The notes beneath the pieces were generated by a model. It did no database searches. It saw only the letters and a list, made by a program, of their open reading frames with translations, and had not been told where the DNA came from. From Pseudomonadota bacterium (GTDB lineage Bacteria; Pseudomonadota; Gammaproteobacteria; Xanthomonadales; SZUA-36): DNA of 48,016 nucleotides. The stretch spans positions 1 through 48,016 of the forward strand of contig JADFVZ010000066.1 of the NCBI GenBank assembly GCA_015222805.1, written 5' to 3'. Below, piece by piece: positions 10,101 through 17,803 of the stretch. The first letter of the stretch is position 1; each line of letters opens with the position of its first letter. Position numbers and translations under genes: made by a program.

Positions 10101-10584
10101 GAAATCAGGTCGGGAACCGGATGTAGAAGATCCCTTCGCGCTCACCAGTGAAGTTGAACTAAATACCCCGGCATTGATACCCGACGACTACCTGCCGGAT
10201 GTGCATACACGCCTGTCACTGTACAAGCGCATCGCAGTTGCCGCCGATAAGCCTGCACTGCGCGAACTCCAGGTCGAGATGATCGACCGCTTCGGCCTGT
10301 TGCCGGATGCTTTGAAAAACCTATTCGAAATCGCCCGCCTGAGACTGCAGGCACAGCAGCTGGGTATTCGTAAAATAAACCTCACCGAGAGTGGTGGAGT
10401 GATAGAATTCCAGCCTGAGCCCAATATCGAGCCAATTAAATTAATCCGCCTGATCCAGTTGGCTCCGGGAACCTATCGACTCGATGGCCCCGAAAAATTG
10501 CGGATTACACATGATTTCCCGGAAGCCCTGCAACGATTCGACTTCCTGCAGAAGTTATTTTCAAAACTGACCAATACAGACTGA
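7147..10584 (+). CDS. mfd: Transcription-repair coupling factor Mfd
   Basis: Mfd is an ATP-driven translocase that removes RNA polymerase stalled at DNA damage and recruits UvrA. The length of 1145 residues is close to the E. coli enzyme (1148). The N-terminal UvrB-like region has LHFADWETLPYDPYSPH. The RNA-polymerase-interacting/CarD-like region includes VVHADHGVGRYKGL and FLTLEYAGGDKLYVPV. The helicase core has Walker A GDVGFGKTE near residue 627, DEEQRFG near 728, LTATPIPRTLN and QLRGRVGRS. The TRCF C-terminal domain follows. The start appears to be TTG, sharing bases with the antiporter stop (TTGA); a GTG four codons later is an alternative. No strong Shine-Dalgarno sequence is visible, which suggests translational coupling. 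Confidence 0.97.
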   Translation: MNSTVAHICSPPLTTSGSQTWQGLYGSAAALAIINFSQSANQPVLVITANGRRANLLERDLRLLAETEFPILHFADWETLPYDPYSPHPDIVSARLAALANLPRLKKGIVILPVSTLMQEIAPLEYVLGRSISLHTGQRLDLQSFRETLLDAGYEAVEQAVTPGQFALRGSVLDLFPSGTRLPHRIELFDDEIETIRSFDPESQRSIEQSDAIRLLPAREYPTDSEALKQFRREFRLRFDIDTSQCPLYQDVRQGLHPQGLEYYLPLFFKHTSNLLDYLKQSATIIQVGEVADAAAAFHLQLVDRYEQRRHDTQRPILPPDEIYSNWTDVAAKLNQYSNIIISDNDTSADSLNFNSSPPPDLFFHDRAGEPARQLEEWLQQHPQTLIAADSAGRREVLSDTLRVFKLPIKTVTDWQAFRKGNAAALTVLPLETGFTADGLTVLTESQLFEGRVRQQQQSERVGQDPESIIRDLAELHIDAPVVHADHGVGRYKGLQVLDLEGQQHEFLTLEYAGGDKLYVPVSSLHLISRYTGADDEHAPLHKLGSEQWSKARTKAAKRARDVAAELLDLNARRHSRKGIALELDKRQYADFASTFEYEETTDQQQAIDTVLADLRSDTPMDRVVCGDVGFGKTEVALRAAFAVAMAGRQVAMLAPTTLLAQQHFETFSDRFADWPIRIEILSRFGSGVQTRKILEGLKNGTVDVVIGTHKLVQPDIRFRDLGLVIIDEEQRFGVKQKERMKALRAEVDILTLTATPIPRTLNMAMAGIRELSIIATPPARRIAVKTFICQWDDATIREALQREIQRGGQVYVLHNEVRTIDRVARELQELVPEARLQVAHGQMKKGELETVMRDFYRQRFNILIATTIIESGLDVPSANTIIINRADRFGLSQLHQLRGRVGRSHHRAYAYMIVPDKRAMTRDARKRLEAIASLEELGAGFTLATHDLEIRGAGELLGEDQSGQITAVGFSLYMDLLNRAIDALKSGREPDVEDPFALTSEVELNTPALIPDDYLPDVHTRLSLYKRIAVAADKPALRELQVEMIDRFGLLPDALKNLFEIARLRLQAQQLGIRKINLTESGGVIEFQPEPNIEPIKLIRLIQLAPGTYRLDGPEKLRITHDFPEALQRFDFLQKLFSKLTNTD

Positions 10585-10588
10585 ATAT

Positions 10589-11572
10589 ATGTATACAAAC
10601 AAACCTGAAACCCCGCAATGTGCCAGGCGCGTCCTGCAAGGTATGTGGTTGATCACTGTTTTATTTACATCCTGTAGCTTCGCCCAGTCAGCTGACCCGG
10701 CAACGGATCAACTGGAAAACACCCCGACAGACTACTACCGCATTGAGCTCATTCTCTTCAGGGTTCTCAATGGCAGTAATTATGGCCGGCTAAGCGGGAC
10801 CATCAGTGATTACACAGAGCCTGTTATTCTGGAAGACCTTACCGAGCTCGACCACCTTGGTGTCGAATCAGATAAGCTCGATGAGGAAGAAGTCAGTACA
10901 GAGGAAATCGGTATAGAAGAAATCGGTATAGAAGAAATCGGTATAGAAGAAATAGAGATCCTGCGCTCTGAGGTTATGGAGAATGCATGGAAGCGCCTTA
11001 ACGGTAGCCACAACTTTCGCCCGGTGGCTTACCTACAGTGGGATGAACTTCGTGCGGACACTGTCTCCCGGCATTCCCCGGGGGGGGTTGAGGGCATTGC
11101 AACCCGGGCGCATGGTGAAGACATCCTGCTCGAAACAGCTGAAGAAATTCCCATAGTGGAAGATGAAATCCTTCAATACCTGGAAGAAAATATTCTTGAA
11201 ACCTTGATTGAACCCGAACCTGTATACAAGCTTGATGGCCGAGCTACGTTTGGCCAGGGACGCTTCCTGCATATCGAGCTTGATTTCGAGTTTCGGAGTT
11301 TGAATGCTGATGTTGTTACGCTACTAAATCAGCTGCCAGAACCAGCTGAAGTTCAATTTGACCATCGACTTGACGCAGAAGGAACTCTCGAAGACAAAAC
11401 AACAGTACCTTCATATACTATTTTTGCAGTTAAAAAATCCCGGCAAATTGTGCCGCAAAAACCGGAGTTATTTGATAATGAGCAATTTGGAGTGCTGGTC
11501 TACCTGGAAGAAGTCAGCATTACAGAAGAACTGCTCCTGAATATCGAAATCGGCACAGATGAAAACCGCTGA
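10589..11572 (+). CDS. CsiV-like periplasmic protein
   Basis: This 327-residue protein has an N-terminal signal segment (about residues 16-33, ending FAQSADP). It matches the CsiV family (described in Vibrio cholerae as a peptidoglycan-binding protein) in organisation: an early strand YYRIELILFRVL, a middle ATFGQGRFLHIELDFEF, and a late KKSRQIVPQKPELFDNEQFGVLVYLEEV. It lies 4 bp after mfd, which is the usual place of csiV. Residues about 105-124 are a tandem repeat EEIGI-EEIGI-EEIGI-EEIEI inside an acidic region; this looks like a lineage-specific expansion. The 3' end overlaps the next gene by 14 bp. Confidence 0.8.
   Translation: MYTNKPETPQCARRVLQGMWLITVLFTSCSFAQSADPATDQLENTPTDYYRIELILFRVLNGSNYGRLSGTISDYTEPVILEDLTELDHLGVESDKLDEEEVSTEEIGIEEIGIEEIGIEEIEILRSEVMENAWKRLNGSHNFRPVAYLQWDELRADTVSRHSPGGVEGIATRAHGEDILLETAEEIPIVEDEILQYLEENILETLIEPEPVYKLDGRATFGQGRFLHIELDFEFRSLNADVVTLLNQLPEPAEVQFDHRLDAEGTLEDKTTVPSYTIFAVKKSRQIVPQKPELFDNEQFGVLVYLEEVSITEELLLNIEIGTDENR
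10901..10960 (+). repeat. 15-bp in-frame tandem repeat within the csiV-like gene
   Basis: There are three near-identical 15-bp units (10901-10915, 10916-10930, 10931-10945; unit GAAGAAATCGGTATA, the first with one G for A) plus a diverged fourth unit. Because the unit is a multiple of three, copy-number change would alter protein length without shifting the frame. Confidence 0.92.
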
Positions 11573-11981
11573 AGCCATATACCTGGAATTAAAACAGGGT
11601 TCGCTGGATCCGAATAGTTTTACTCACTCAAAACATATACGTCTGGCATGGTTTTACCTCAACCGCTGGGATGGAAATGAAGCGATTGAGCGCTTCACCA
11701 ATGACCTGCAGGAATATCTCAGGCAACTCGGCGCAGACAACAAATACCACCACACCATTTCTGTTGCATTACTGCAATTGATAGCCAGTCATTTTCCAGG
11801 GCTTGATGACCCGCAGGACTGGCTGGAATTCAAACAGGATGCAAAACCCCTGTTTACAGACGCCCGGCAGCTCATGCAGCGATACTATTCTGATGAACAG
11901 CTGAACTCTACCACTGCCAGGAATCACTGGGTGGAAGCGGATATTAAGCCACTCCCCGGTTACCATGACTTTCGGCCATAG
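11559..11981 (+). CDS. Conserved hypothetical protein, 140 aa
   Basis: I recognise no named function. The protein is soluble and mostly helical, with conserved-looking blocks FTHSKHIRLAWFYL, AIERFTNDLQEYLRQLGADNKYHHTISVALLQLI and a late YYSDEQLNSTTARNHWVEAD. A family with an early H-x-x-H-[IL]-R-[LV]-A-W pattern followed by Y-H-x-T exists in proteobacteria as uncharacterised proteins, and this copy fits it. The several histidines could bind a metal, but that is only inference. The start codon lies inside the end of the csiV-like gene (14-bp overlap), which implies cotranslation with it. Confidence 0.65.
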   Translation: MKTAEAIYLELKQGSLDPNSFTHSKHIRLAWFYLNRWDGNEAIERFTNDLQEYLRQLGADNKYHHTISVALLQLIASHFPGLDDPQDWLEFKQDAKPLFTDARQLMQRYYSDEQLNSTTARNHWVEADIKPLPGYHDFRP

Positions 11982-12065
11982 ATGCCAATACGATAAACAA
12001 AGATAATGCTTGGTTGAAATACCTTAACCGACCATTAATCCGTCACTCGTTAAACAGGAAACAAG

Positions 12066-14822
12066 ATGAACATATTTAAACTTTTACTAAGCGCCAGTGC
12101 GATTTGCCTGCTTGGCTTCAGCCTACCAGCCGCTGCCGCTACTGATGTCGACATTCCTTTTGACAAATTCACCCTCAGCAACGGGCTCACCGTTATCGTG
12201 CACGAAGACCGTAAAGCCCCGATTGTGGCGGTCAGTGTCTGGTATAAAGTCGGTTCGAAGGATGAACCTGTAGGAAAAACCGGATTTGCGCACCTTTTCG
12301 AACACCTGATGTTCAATGGCTCGGAAAATTACAACGACGAGTATTTCAAACCTTTCCACCAGGTCGGCGCAACAGCAATGAACGGTACTACCTGGTTTGA
12401 CCGTACCAATTACTTCCAGAATGTACCCACACCGGCACTGGATATGGCCATGTGGATGGAATCAGACCGTATGGGCCATCTACTCGGCGCAATTGACCAG
12501 GATAAGCTCGATGAACAGCGCGGCGTGGTTCAAAACGAGAAACGCCAGGGTGATAACCGGCCTTACGGCAAGATCGAGTACAGTCTCCTGGAAAATCTTT
12601 TCCCTGCAGGCCACCCCTACCAGCACAGCACCATTGGTTCGATGGCCGACCTGGATGCCGCATCCCTCGAAGATGTGAAAACCTGGTTTAAAACCTATTA
12701 CGGTGCTGCCAACACGGTATTAGTCCTGGCGGGCGATATTGATACTAAAACAGCACGTGAAAAAGCCGAAAAATATTTTGCTGATATTCCCGCAGGACCA
12801 CCGGTTACCCGAATCACCTCACTGGTTCCGGATCGTACTATTACAACTTCAGAAGTTATGTTTGAGCGAGTACCGCAAACCAGGATCCTGCGCTACTGGG
12901 CAGTTCCGGGGCGCACCACCCGTGAGAATGCTAATTTAACCCTGGCAGCCTATGTTATCGGTGACGGTAAAAACTCGCCGCTTTACCAGGAACTGGTCTA
13001 CAAAACCCAAATAGCAAGCAATGTAACCGTTGATCTTGAGCAGCATTCCCTTGCCAGCATCATCAATGTTGATGTGATGCTCAACCCCGGTGCAGACGAA
13101 GCCAAAGCCAACACGATAATTGATAGAGTGATGGCAGATTTCATGGCCAATGGCCCAGGCAAAGAAGAACTGGCACGTGCGGTCACCAAAATTCGCGGGC
13201 GGACCATTCGCGGGCTCGAACAGATCGGTGGATTTGGCGGCAAAGCTACAGCCCTGGCCCGTGGTGAACTCTATGCCAACGATCCGGGCTTCTATAAAAC
13301 CCAGCTTAACTGGCTGAGCACAGCAACAACCACCGAGGTTAAACAGACAGCTAATAAATGGATGACCGATGGCGCCTATCACCTCACCGTACGCCCTTTT
13401 GATAAATTTGAAACCGTTGCCAGTACAGTTGACCGCAGCAAAGGCCTGCCAGCCGTTGGCAAACTGCCGCAGGTTCGCTTCCCGGAAATCCAGCGAGCCA
13501 CTTTGAGGAATGGCATTAACGTAGTACTTGCTGAACGCCACACCGTACCCATCGTAAATGTTGCCCTGCAGTTTGATGCCGGCTATGCAGCTGATTCTAC
13601 GGGTGCCAAACTAGGTACTTCCAGTTTCACCATGGCAATGTTGGATGAAGGCACAAAAAACCGTTCTGCACTGGAAATTTCAGAACAGGCTGAAACCCTG
13701 GGAGCCAACATCAGTGCCAACAGCACCCTCGACACTTCAGTAATTCGACTGAATGCACTTAAAGAAAACCTTAAACCTTCTTTAAACCTGATGGCTGATA
13801 TCACCCTTAATCCGACATTTGATCAGGAAGAAATCGATCGCCTGCGTGGCCGTTGGCTGGCTAATATCCAGCAGGAGAAAATCCAGCCGGTACAAATTGC
13901 CCTGCGCATGCTACCCCCGCTGCTCTATGGCAAAGACCATGCCTATGGAATTCCATTTACCGGATCGGGCACAGAAGACAGCATCAAGTCGCTTCAGCGC
14001 GACGACCTGTCCCGTTTCCATGCAAGCTGGATTCGCCCGGATAACGTCACCATATTTATCGCCGGTGATACCAGCATGGACGAAATACTGCCAATGCTGA
14101 ATAAAGAATTCGGCAAATGGAAAGCCAACCGCATGGCGGTACCAAAGAAACAGTTGCCCGTAGTAGCACTACCTGAAAAGGGCCGTATTATCATCGTCGA
14201 CAAACCGGATGCACCGCAGTCGCTGATTCTTGCTGGTTCACTGGCACCATCAACGCGTGCGGATAACAATCTCGCTATCGGCGCAATGAATGACATTATC
14301 GGTGGCAATTTCAATGCCCGCGTGAACATGAACCTGCGCGAAGATAAACACTGGGCCTACGGCGCCTATACTTTTATGAGCGACGCTGAAGGTCAGCGCC
14401 CCTATATGGTTTATGCCCCTGTGCAAACTGACAAGACCGCAGCCTCCATTAACGAACTGGTCAAAGAACTGATAAACTATATCGGGGACAAACCGGCAAC
14501 CCCGGCAGAACTGGATAAAACCATCAAAAATAATGTCAACAGCCTGCCCGGAGAGTTTGAAACTGCCAGAGCTGTACTGGGATCAATGATGACTAATGCA
14601 CGCTTTGACCGTCCGGATAATTATGTTTCCACACTGACCGGACAATACAGCAAACTTAACCTGGAAAACATCCAGGGTGCGGCAGAAGAAGTTGTGCATC
14701 CGGATAAATTGACCTGGCTGATCGTTGGTGACCGCGGCGAGATCGAGAAACAGCTGAAAGAAGCTAAAATTGACCTTGGTAGCATTACCATTATGGACGC
14801 TGATGGGAATGTGGTTAAATAA
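12066..14822 (+). CDS. M16-family zinc metalloprotease, two-domain, exported
   Basis: This 918-residue protein has a clear signal peptide (residues 1-24, cut near PAAAA). The first M16 domain carries the inverted zinc motif HLFEH at residues 76-80 and the distal zinc ligand Glu in VVQNEKR at about 158, so this half should be catalytic. The second M16 domain (from about residue 480, VRFPEIQRATLRNGINVVLAER) lacks HxxEH, as is normal for the non-catalytic half of the PqqL/pitrilysin-like two-domain proteins. It is probably periplasmic and degrades peptides; the substrate is unknown. An AGGA lies before the ATG. The gene is followed at once by a block of short repeats. Confidence 0.9.
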   Translation: MNIFKLLLSASAICLLGFSLPAAAATDVDIPFDKFTLSNGLTVIVHEDRKAPIVAVSVWYKVGSKDEPVGKTGFAHLFEHLMFNGSENYNDEYFKPFHQVGATAMNGTTWFDRTNYFQNVPTPALDMAMWMESDRMGHLLGAIDQDKLDEQRGVVQNEKRQGDNRPYGKIEYSLLENLFPAGHPYQHSTIGSMADLDAASLEDVKTWFKTYYGAANTVLVLAGDIDTKTAREKAEKYFADIPAGPPVTRITSLVPDRTITTSEVMFERVPQTRILRYWAVPGRTTRENANLTLAAYVIGDGKNSPLYQELVYKTQIASNVTVDLEQHSLASIINVDVMLNPGADEAKANTIIDRVMADFMANGPGKEELARAVTKIRGRTIRGLEQIGGFGGKATALARGELYANDPGFYKTQLNWLSTATTTEVKQTANKWMTDGAYHLTVRPFDKFETVASTVDRSKGLPAVGKLPQVRFPEIQRATLRNGINVVLAERHTVPIVNVALQFDAGYAADSTGAKLGTSSFTMAMLDEGTKNRSALEISEQAETLGANISANSTLDTSVIRLNALKENLKPSLNLMADITLNPTFDQEEIDRLRGRWLANIQQEKIQPVQIALRMLPPLLYGKDHAYGIPFTGSGTEDSIKSLQRDDLSRFHASWIRPDNVTIFIAGDTSMDEILPMLNKEFGKWKANRMAVPKKQLPVVALPEKGRIIIVDKPDAPQSLILAGSLAPSTRADNNLAIGAMNDIIGGNFNARVNMNLREDKHWAYGAYTFMSDAEGQRPYMVYAPVQTDKTAASINELVKELINYIGDKPATPAELDKTIKNNVNSLPGEFETARAVLGSMMTNARFDRPDNYVSTLTGQYSKLNLENIQGAAEEVVHPDKLTWLIVGDRGEIEKQLKEAKIDLGSITIMDADGNVVK

Positions 14823-14832
14823 CAAATCCCTA

Positions 14833-14956
14833 CGTCATCCCGGAATTGCGAGTAGCAATATCCTCAACCGTCATCCCGGAATTGCGAGTAGCAATATCCG
14901 GGAACCAGCCAACATACTGGTTTCCGGGTTCGGCTATTCGCTACCCCGGAATGACG
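14833..14956. repeat. Duplicated 31-bp repeat with inverted partner
   Basis: A 31-bp unit beginning CGTCATCCCGGAATTGCGAG occurs at 14833-14863 and again, identically, at 14869-14899. An inverted, diverged copy ending CCCCGGAATGACG lies at 14944-14956, and the intervening GGAACCAG/CTGGTTTCC pair allows a long hairpin. The unit starts with the same GTCATCCCGG core as the element at 15470-15577. The 5-bp gap between copies rules out a CRISPR array. It is best seen as a REP-like intergenic element. Confidence 0.85.
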
Positions 14957-14975
14957 ATTTTTTAAGAGTTATTCT

Positions 14976-15398
14976 ATGAGCATCTGGAAAAAACAATTCA
15001 CCATCGAGCAACTGAATAAAATGAGTGCAGGCAATATGCTTGAACTTATCGATATACAGTTCACTGTAAAAGGCGACAATAGCCTTAGTGCCAGCATGCC
15101 GGTTGATCATCGCACCCATCAACCCATGGGAATACTCCACGGCGGTGCCACTGTAGCCCTGGCAGAATCGGTGGGTAGCAGTGCAGCCAACCTGTGTGTC
15201 GACGACGATCACTATTGTGTCGGCCTGGAGATCAACACCAACCACATCAGCTCACGCCGTGAGGGCCGGGTAACAGCAACCGCTACTCCCTTCCACCTTG
15301 GGCGTACAACCCAGGTCTGGGAAATCCGCACAGAGGATGAGCATAATAAGTTGGTAGCAATTACCCGTTTAACCATGGCTGTGTTACGGCATAAGTGA
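14976..15398 (+). CDS. Hotdog-fold acyl-CoA thioesterase (YdiI/PaaI-like)
   Basis: This 140-residue single-domain hotdog protein is probably a cytoplasmic acyl-CoA thioesterase. The signature HQPMGILHGGATVALAESVGSSAA at about 46-69 contains the HGG turn and catalytic Glu of the YdiI/EntH/PaaI group, and a C-terminal strand TTQVWEIRTEDEHNKLVAITRLTMAVL completes the fold. In E. coli the closest group member (MenI/YdiI) hydrolyses 1,4-dihydroxy-2-naphthoyl-CoA, but no menaquinone gene is nearby, so the substrate here is open. It is flanked on both sides by repeat clusters and appears to stand alone. Confidence 0.85.
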   Translation: MSIWKKQFTIEQLNKMSAGNMLELIDIQFTVKGDNSLSASMPVDHRTHQPMGILHGGATVALAESVGSSAANLCVDDDHYCVGLEINTNHISSRREGRVTATATPFHLGRTTQVWEIRTEDEHNKLVAITRLTMAVLRHK

Positions 15399-15469
15399 AT
15401 TTTGCAATCCCAATAAAAATAAACCGCTATCCCAACCAAAACAAACTCAACACCCCACCCAAAAATATT

Positions 15470-15577
15470 TGTCATCCCGGCCAAAATAAACTTGTCATCC
15501 CGGCCTCCGAGCCGGGATCTCATCATGCACAATACAACAATTGAGGAGATCCCGGAGCAAGCCCGGGACGACAAGTC
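15470..15577. repeat. GTCATCCCGG inverted-repeat element
   Basis: A short direct repeat TTGTCATCCCGGCC occurs at about 15470 and 15492. The second copy opens an imperfect inverted repeat: left arm 15494-15521, right arm 15546-15572 (ending CCCGGGACGAC). The arms carry GGGATCTC and GAGATCCC at their inner ends, which allows a hairpin of roughly 27 bp. It lies between the thioesterase gene and the small membrane protein gene. The 245-bp gap holds no other feature that I can see. Confidence 0.8.
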
Positions 15578-15643
15578 GAATTTGAACTGGCATCAACCCA
15601 CATAAAGCATTAACCTATACACAGCTTTCTTTTGGGGAAAACC

Positions 15644-16027
15644 ATGAATCTTGAAAAGGTCTTTTTTGCGTTCTTTATCGTTCTGGCGTTAACGCTTAAT
15701 TTCGGTTTCTTTACCGGAGAAATTGATAACCCTGCACACCATCACTCCATGGAACTCATTGCAGCAATTATTATTAACCTGATTGCGACCATCCTCAAAT
15801 TTGGTGACCGTTCACAAATGGGTGCGGTACTGCTGGCAACCAGCCTGGTGGCAGATGTGCAGTTGATAATCGCGGCCGGTGTCTGGGCAGTAGTGGTCTT
15901 TGCCAATAACCAGATCATGACCGGCGACACCATGGCCAGCATCGTTTCCCTCTCCGGTGGCGCCCTGCTCGCCAACCTGGTCTCGGTAACCCTGCTGGTC
16001 GCGGAAACCATCGTTATACGCCGGTAG
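15644..16027 (+). CDS. Small multi-pass membrane protein next to K+ channel
   Basis: This 127-residue protein has three or four predicted membrane helices: FFAFFIVLALTLNFGFFTG, MELIAAIIINLIATIL, MGAVLLATSLVADVQLIIAAGVWAVVVFA and GGALLANLVSVTLLVAETIVI. I do not recognise a characterised family. The ATG at 15644 is preferred over an upstream in-frame start four codons earlier because a GGGGA sits at a suitable distance. It ends 9 bp before the potassium-channel gene and is almost certainly cotranscribed with it, so it may be an accessory subunit or regulator of that channel; that is inference from context. Confidence 0.75.
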   Translation: MNLEKVFFAFFIVLALTLNFGFFTGEIDNPAHHHSMELIAAIIINLIATILKFGDRSQMGAVLLATSLVADVQLIIAAGVWAVVVFANNQIMTGDTMASIVSLSGGALLANLVSVTLLVAETIVIRR

Positions 16028-16036
16028 CTATACACA

Positions 16037-17740
16037 ATGAATGACATCCTATGGCTGACCATGCGGCGGATGCGCCTGCCGCTGATCCTGCTGTTGCTGG
16101 TATTCGGTATCTCCATGTTCGGGATGATGCTGATTCCGGGCATAGACGCCGAGGGTAATGTCTATCACCTGAATTTCCTTGAGGCAGCCTACTTTGTTGC
16201 CTTTATGTCTACCACTATTGGCTTTGGTGAAATCCCTTATGCCTTTACTGATGCCCAGCGCTTATTTGTTTTTAGCGTGATTTACCTGAATGTCGGTACC
16301 TGGTTGTATTCTGCAGGTACCATACTGGGCCTGTTTCTTGACGCACGCTTCCGTGCGGTTATGACACGCTCACGCTTTAGTCGCAGGATTGAATGGCTGG
16401 GCGACCCCTTCTACATAGTCTGTGGTTTAGGCGATACCGGCGAACAAATCATCCTCGGACTGGAACAGCGCAACCTGCATGCCAGCATCATTGAGATTCG
16501 TGAAGACCGCCTGCACAGCCTGCAACTCCACCAGACCATAAGTGACTTCCCGATGCTTAATGCAGATGCTGGTAACAAAGAAGCATTGATGGCCGCCGGC
16601 CTGAAAAAAGATAACTGCCTCGGTGTTATAACCACAACCAACGATGACCATACCAATCTTAAAATTGCGATTACGGCAAAGTTGCTCTTTCCTGATAAGA
16701 CTGTGCTGGCACGCTGTGAGTCCGAAACTATCGCCGCTAATATGGAATCATTCGGTACCAACTATGTTATCGACCCGTATGAAATTTTTGCAGAACGACT
16801 GGAGCTGGCCATTCACTCATCAGTGAAATACCTGGTTCAGGATTGGTTGATTGCAGTACCCGGGACAGAACTTCGTAAAGAAATAAAACCCCCTGACGGC
16901 CGTTGGATAATATGCGGACTCGGGCGTTTTGGTAGCAAAGTGGCCAGGCGAATGCTCAAAGCCGGGGTCGATATCACTGTTATCGATGTACGTGAACACC
17001 TGCTGGAAGAGTTCCCCTCCTCAGTGCAGGGCAGGGGAACCGAAGCACATACACTACGTGAAGCGGGCATTGAAGATGCTGTCGGTATTATTGCCGGAAC
17101 AGGTGATGATGTAGATAACCTTTCGATCATCATGACAGCACGTGATTTAAACCCGGATTTATTCTTTGTCGGCAGACAGGAAAAGCGCAACAATGATGAT
17201 TTATTTAAAGCCGCAAAAGCGGACCTGATCGCCCGTCGCAGCCATATTGTTGCCCGCCGAATACTGGCACTGGTAACAACCCCCCTGCTGCGTCCCTTTC
17301 TGGAGTTTATGATTCACCAAAAAGACAGCTGGGCACAGCGCCTGGAGCATCAGCTGAAAGCTGTATTGAAAGGTCATGCACCCAACCTGTGGCTGGTTGA
17401 TATCAGAGGGGTTGATGCAGAAGGCCTGCGGATTTGCCGCAAGCTTAATATCAGCGTTAACATCGGCGACCTCAGCCACAATACCCGCCTGGAAGAAAAT
17501 CAGCATCTGTCCTGCCTCTGCCTGGTACTGGAACGCGGTAGCCAGCGCATCTTCCTGCCCGGCGATGATTATGAAATAAAAGAAGGTGACCGACTGTTGT
17601 TTGCCGGCCGCAGTTCAGCCCGCAAGGAAATGTTTTGGACCCTTTCTGACCCGAACCGCCTGCTCAGCTATTCAGCCGGGGTAAACTTGCCCAGGGGCGC
17701 TATCTGGCGCTGGTGGTATAAGAAGAAAAACCTAAAATAA
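16037..17740 (+). CDS. Two-TM potassium channel with two RCK (TrkA-N) domains
   Basis: This 567-residue inner-membrane protein has a transmembrane helix at about 12-34, a pore loop with selectivity-filter sequence TTIGFGE at residues 59-65, and a second helix at about 73-103. The usual K+ filter is T-[VIL]-G-[YF]-G-[DE], so K+ selectivity is likely. Two cytosolic RCK domains follow: the first begins FYIVCGLGDTGEQI near 126, the second WIICGLGRFGSKVARR near 290. Both have the Rossmann G-x-G-x-x-G, which binds nucleotides or ions and gates the pore. A TrkA-C-like segment ends the protein (IFLPGDDYEIKEGDRLLFAGR). It probably serves K+ homeostasis together with the upstream small membrane protein. 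Confidence 0.9.
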   Translation: MNDILWLTMRRMRLPLILLLLVFGISMFGMMLIPGIDAEGNVYHLNFLEAAYFVAFMSTTIGFGEIPYAFTDAQRLFVFSVIYLNVGTWLYSAGTILGLFLDARFRAVMTRSRFSRRIEWLGDPFYIVCGLGDTGEQIILGLEQRNLHASIIEIREDRLHSLQLHQTISDFPMLNADAGNKEALMAAGLKKDNCLGVITTTNDDHTNLKIAITAKLLFPDKTVLARCESETIAANMESFGTNYVIDPYEIFAERLELAIHSSVKYLVQDWLIAVPGTELRKEIKPPDGRWIICGLGRFGSKVARRMLKAGVDITVIDVREHLLEEFPSSVQGRGTEAHTLREAGIEDAVGIIAGTGDDVDNLSIIMTARDLNPDLFFVGRQEKRNNDDLFKAAKADLIARRSHIVARRILALVTTPLLRPFLEFMIHQKDSWAQRLEHQLKAVLKGHAPNLWLVDIRGVDAEGLRICRKLNISVNIGDLSHNTRLEENQHLSCLCLVLERGSQRIFLPGDDYEIKEGDRLLFAGRSSARKEMFWTLSDPNRLLSYSAGVNLPRGAIWRWWYKKKNLK

Positions 17741-17745
17741 CACAT

Positions 17746-17772
17746 ACGCGTGGGCATAAATGCCCACCCTAC
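17746..17772. repeat. Single copy of the GTGGGCATAAATGCCCAC repeat
   Basis: This 27-nt sequence is identical to the left arm of the inverted repeat at 2655-2681 and is itself a hairpin. It lies between the convergent ends of the K+ channel gene and lysS, where it could act as a bidirectional terminator. Confidence 0.9.
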
Positions 17773-17803
17773 CGAGCAGGTGTTTGTATTGTGACGTTAC
17801 AAT

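Noticed and set aside
14833-14899. Possible short CRISPR array
   Set aside because: There are only two 31-bp copies with a 5-bp gap and no spacer-sized unique sequence, and no cas genes lie nearby. It is a tandem repeat.
15212-15574. 120-codon antisense frame over the thioesterase 3' end and repeat
   Set aside because: It is built from repeat sequence and the shadow of the thioesterase, with no family pattern.
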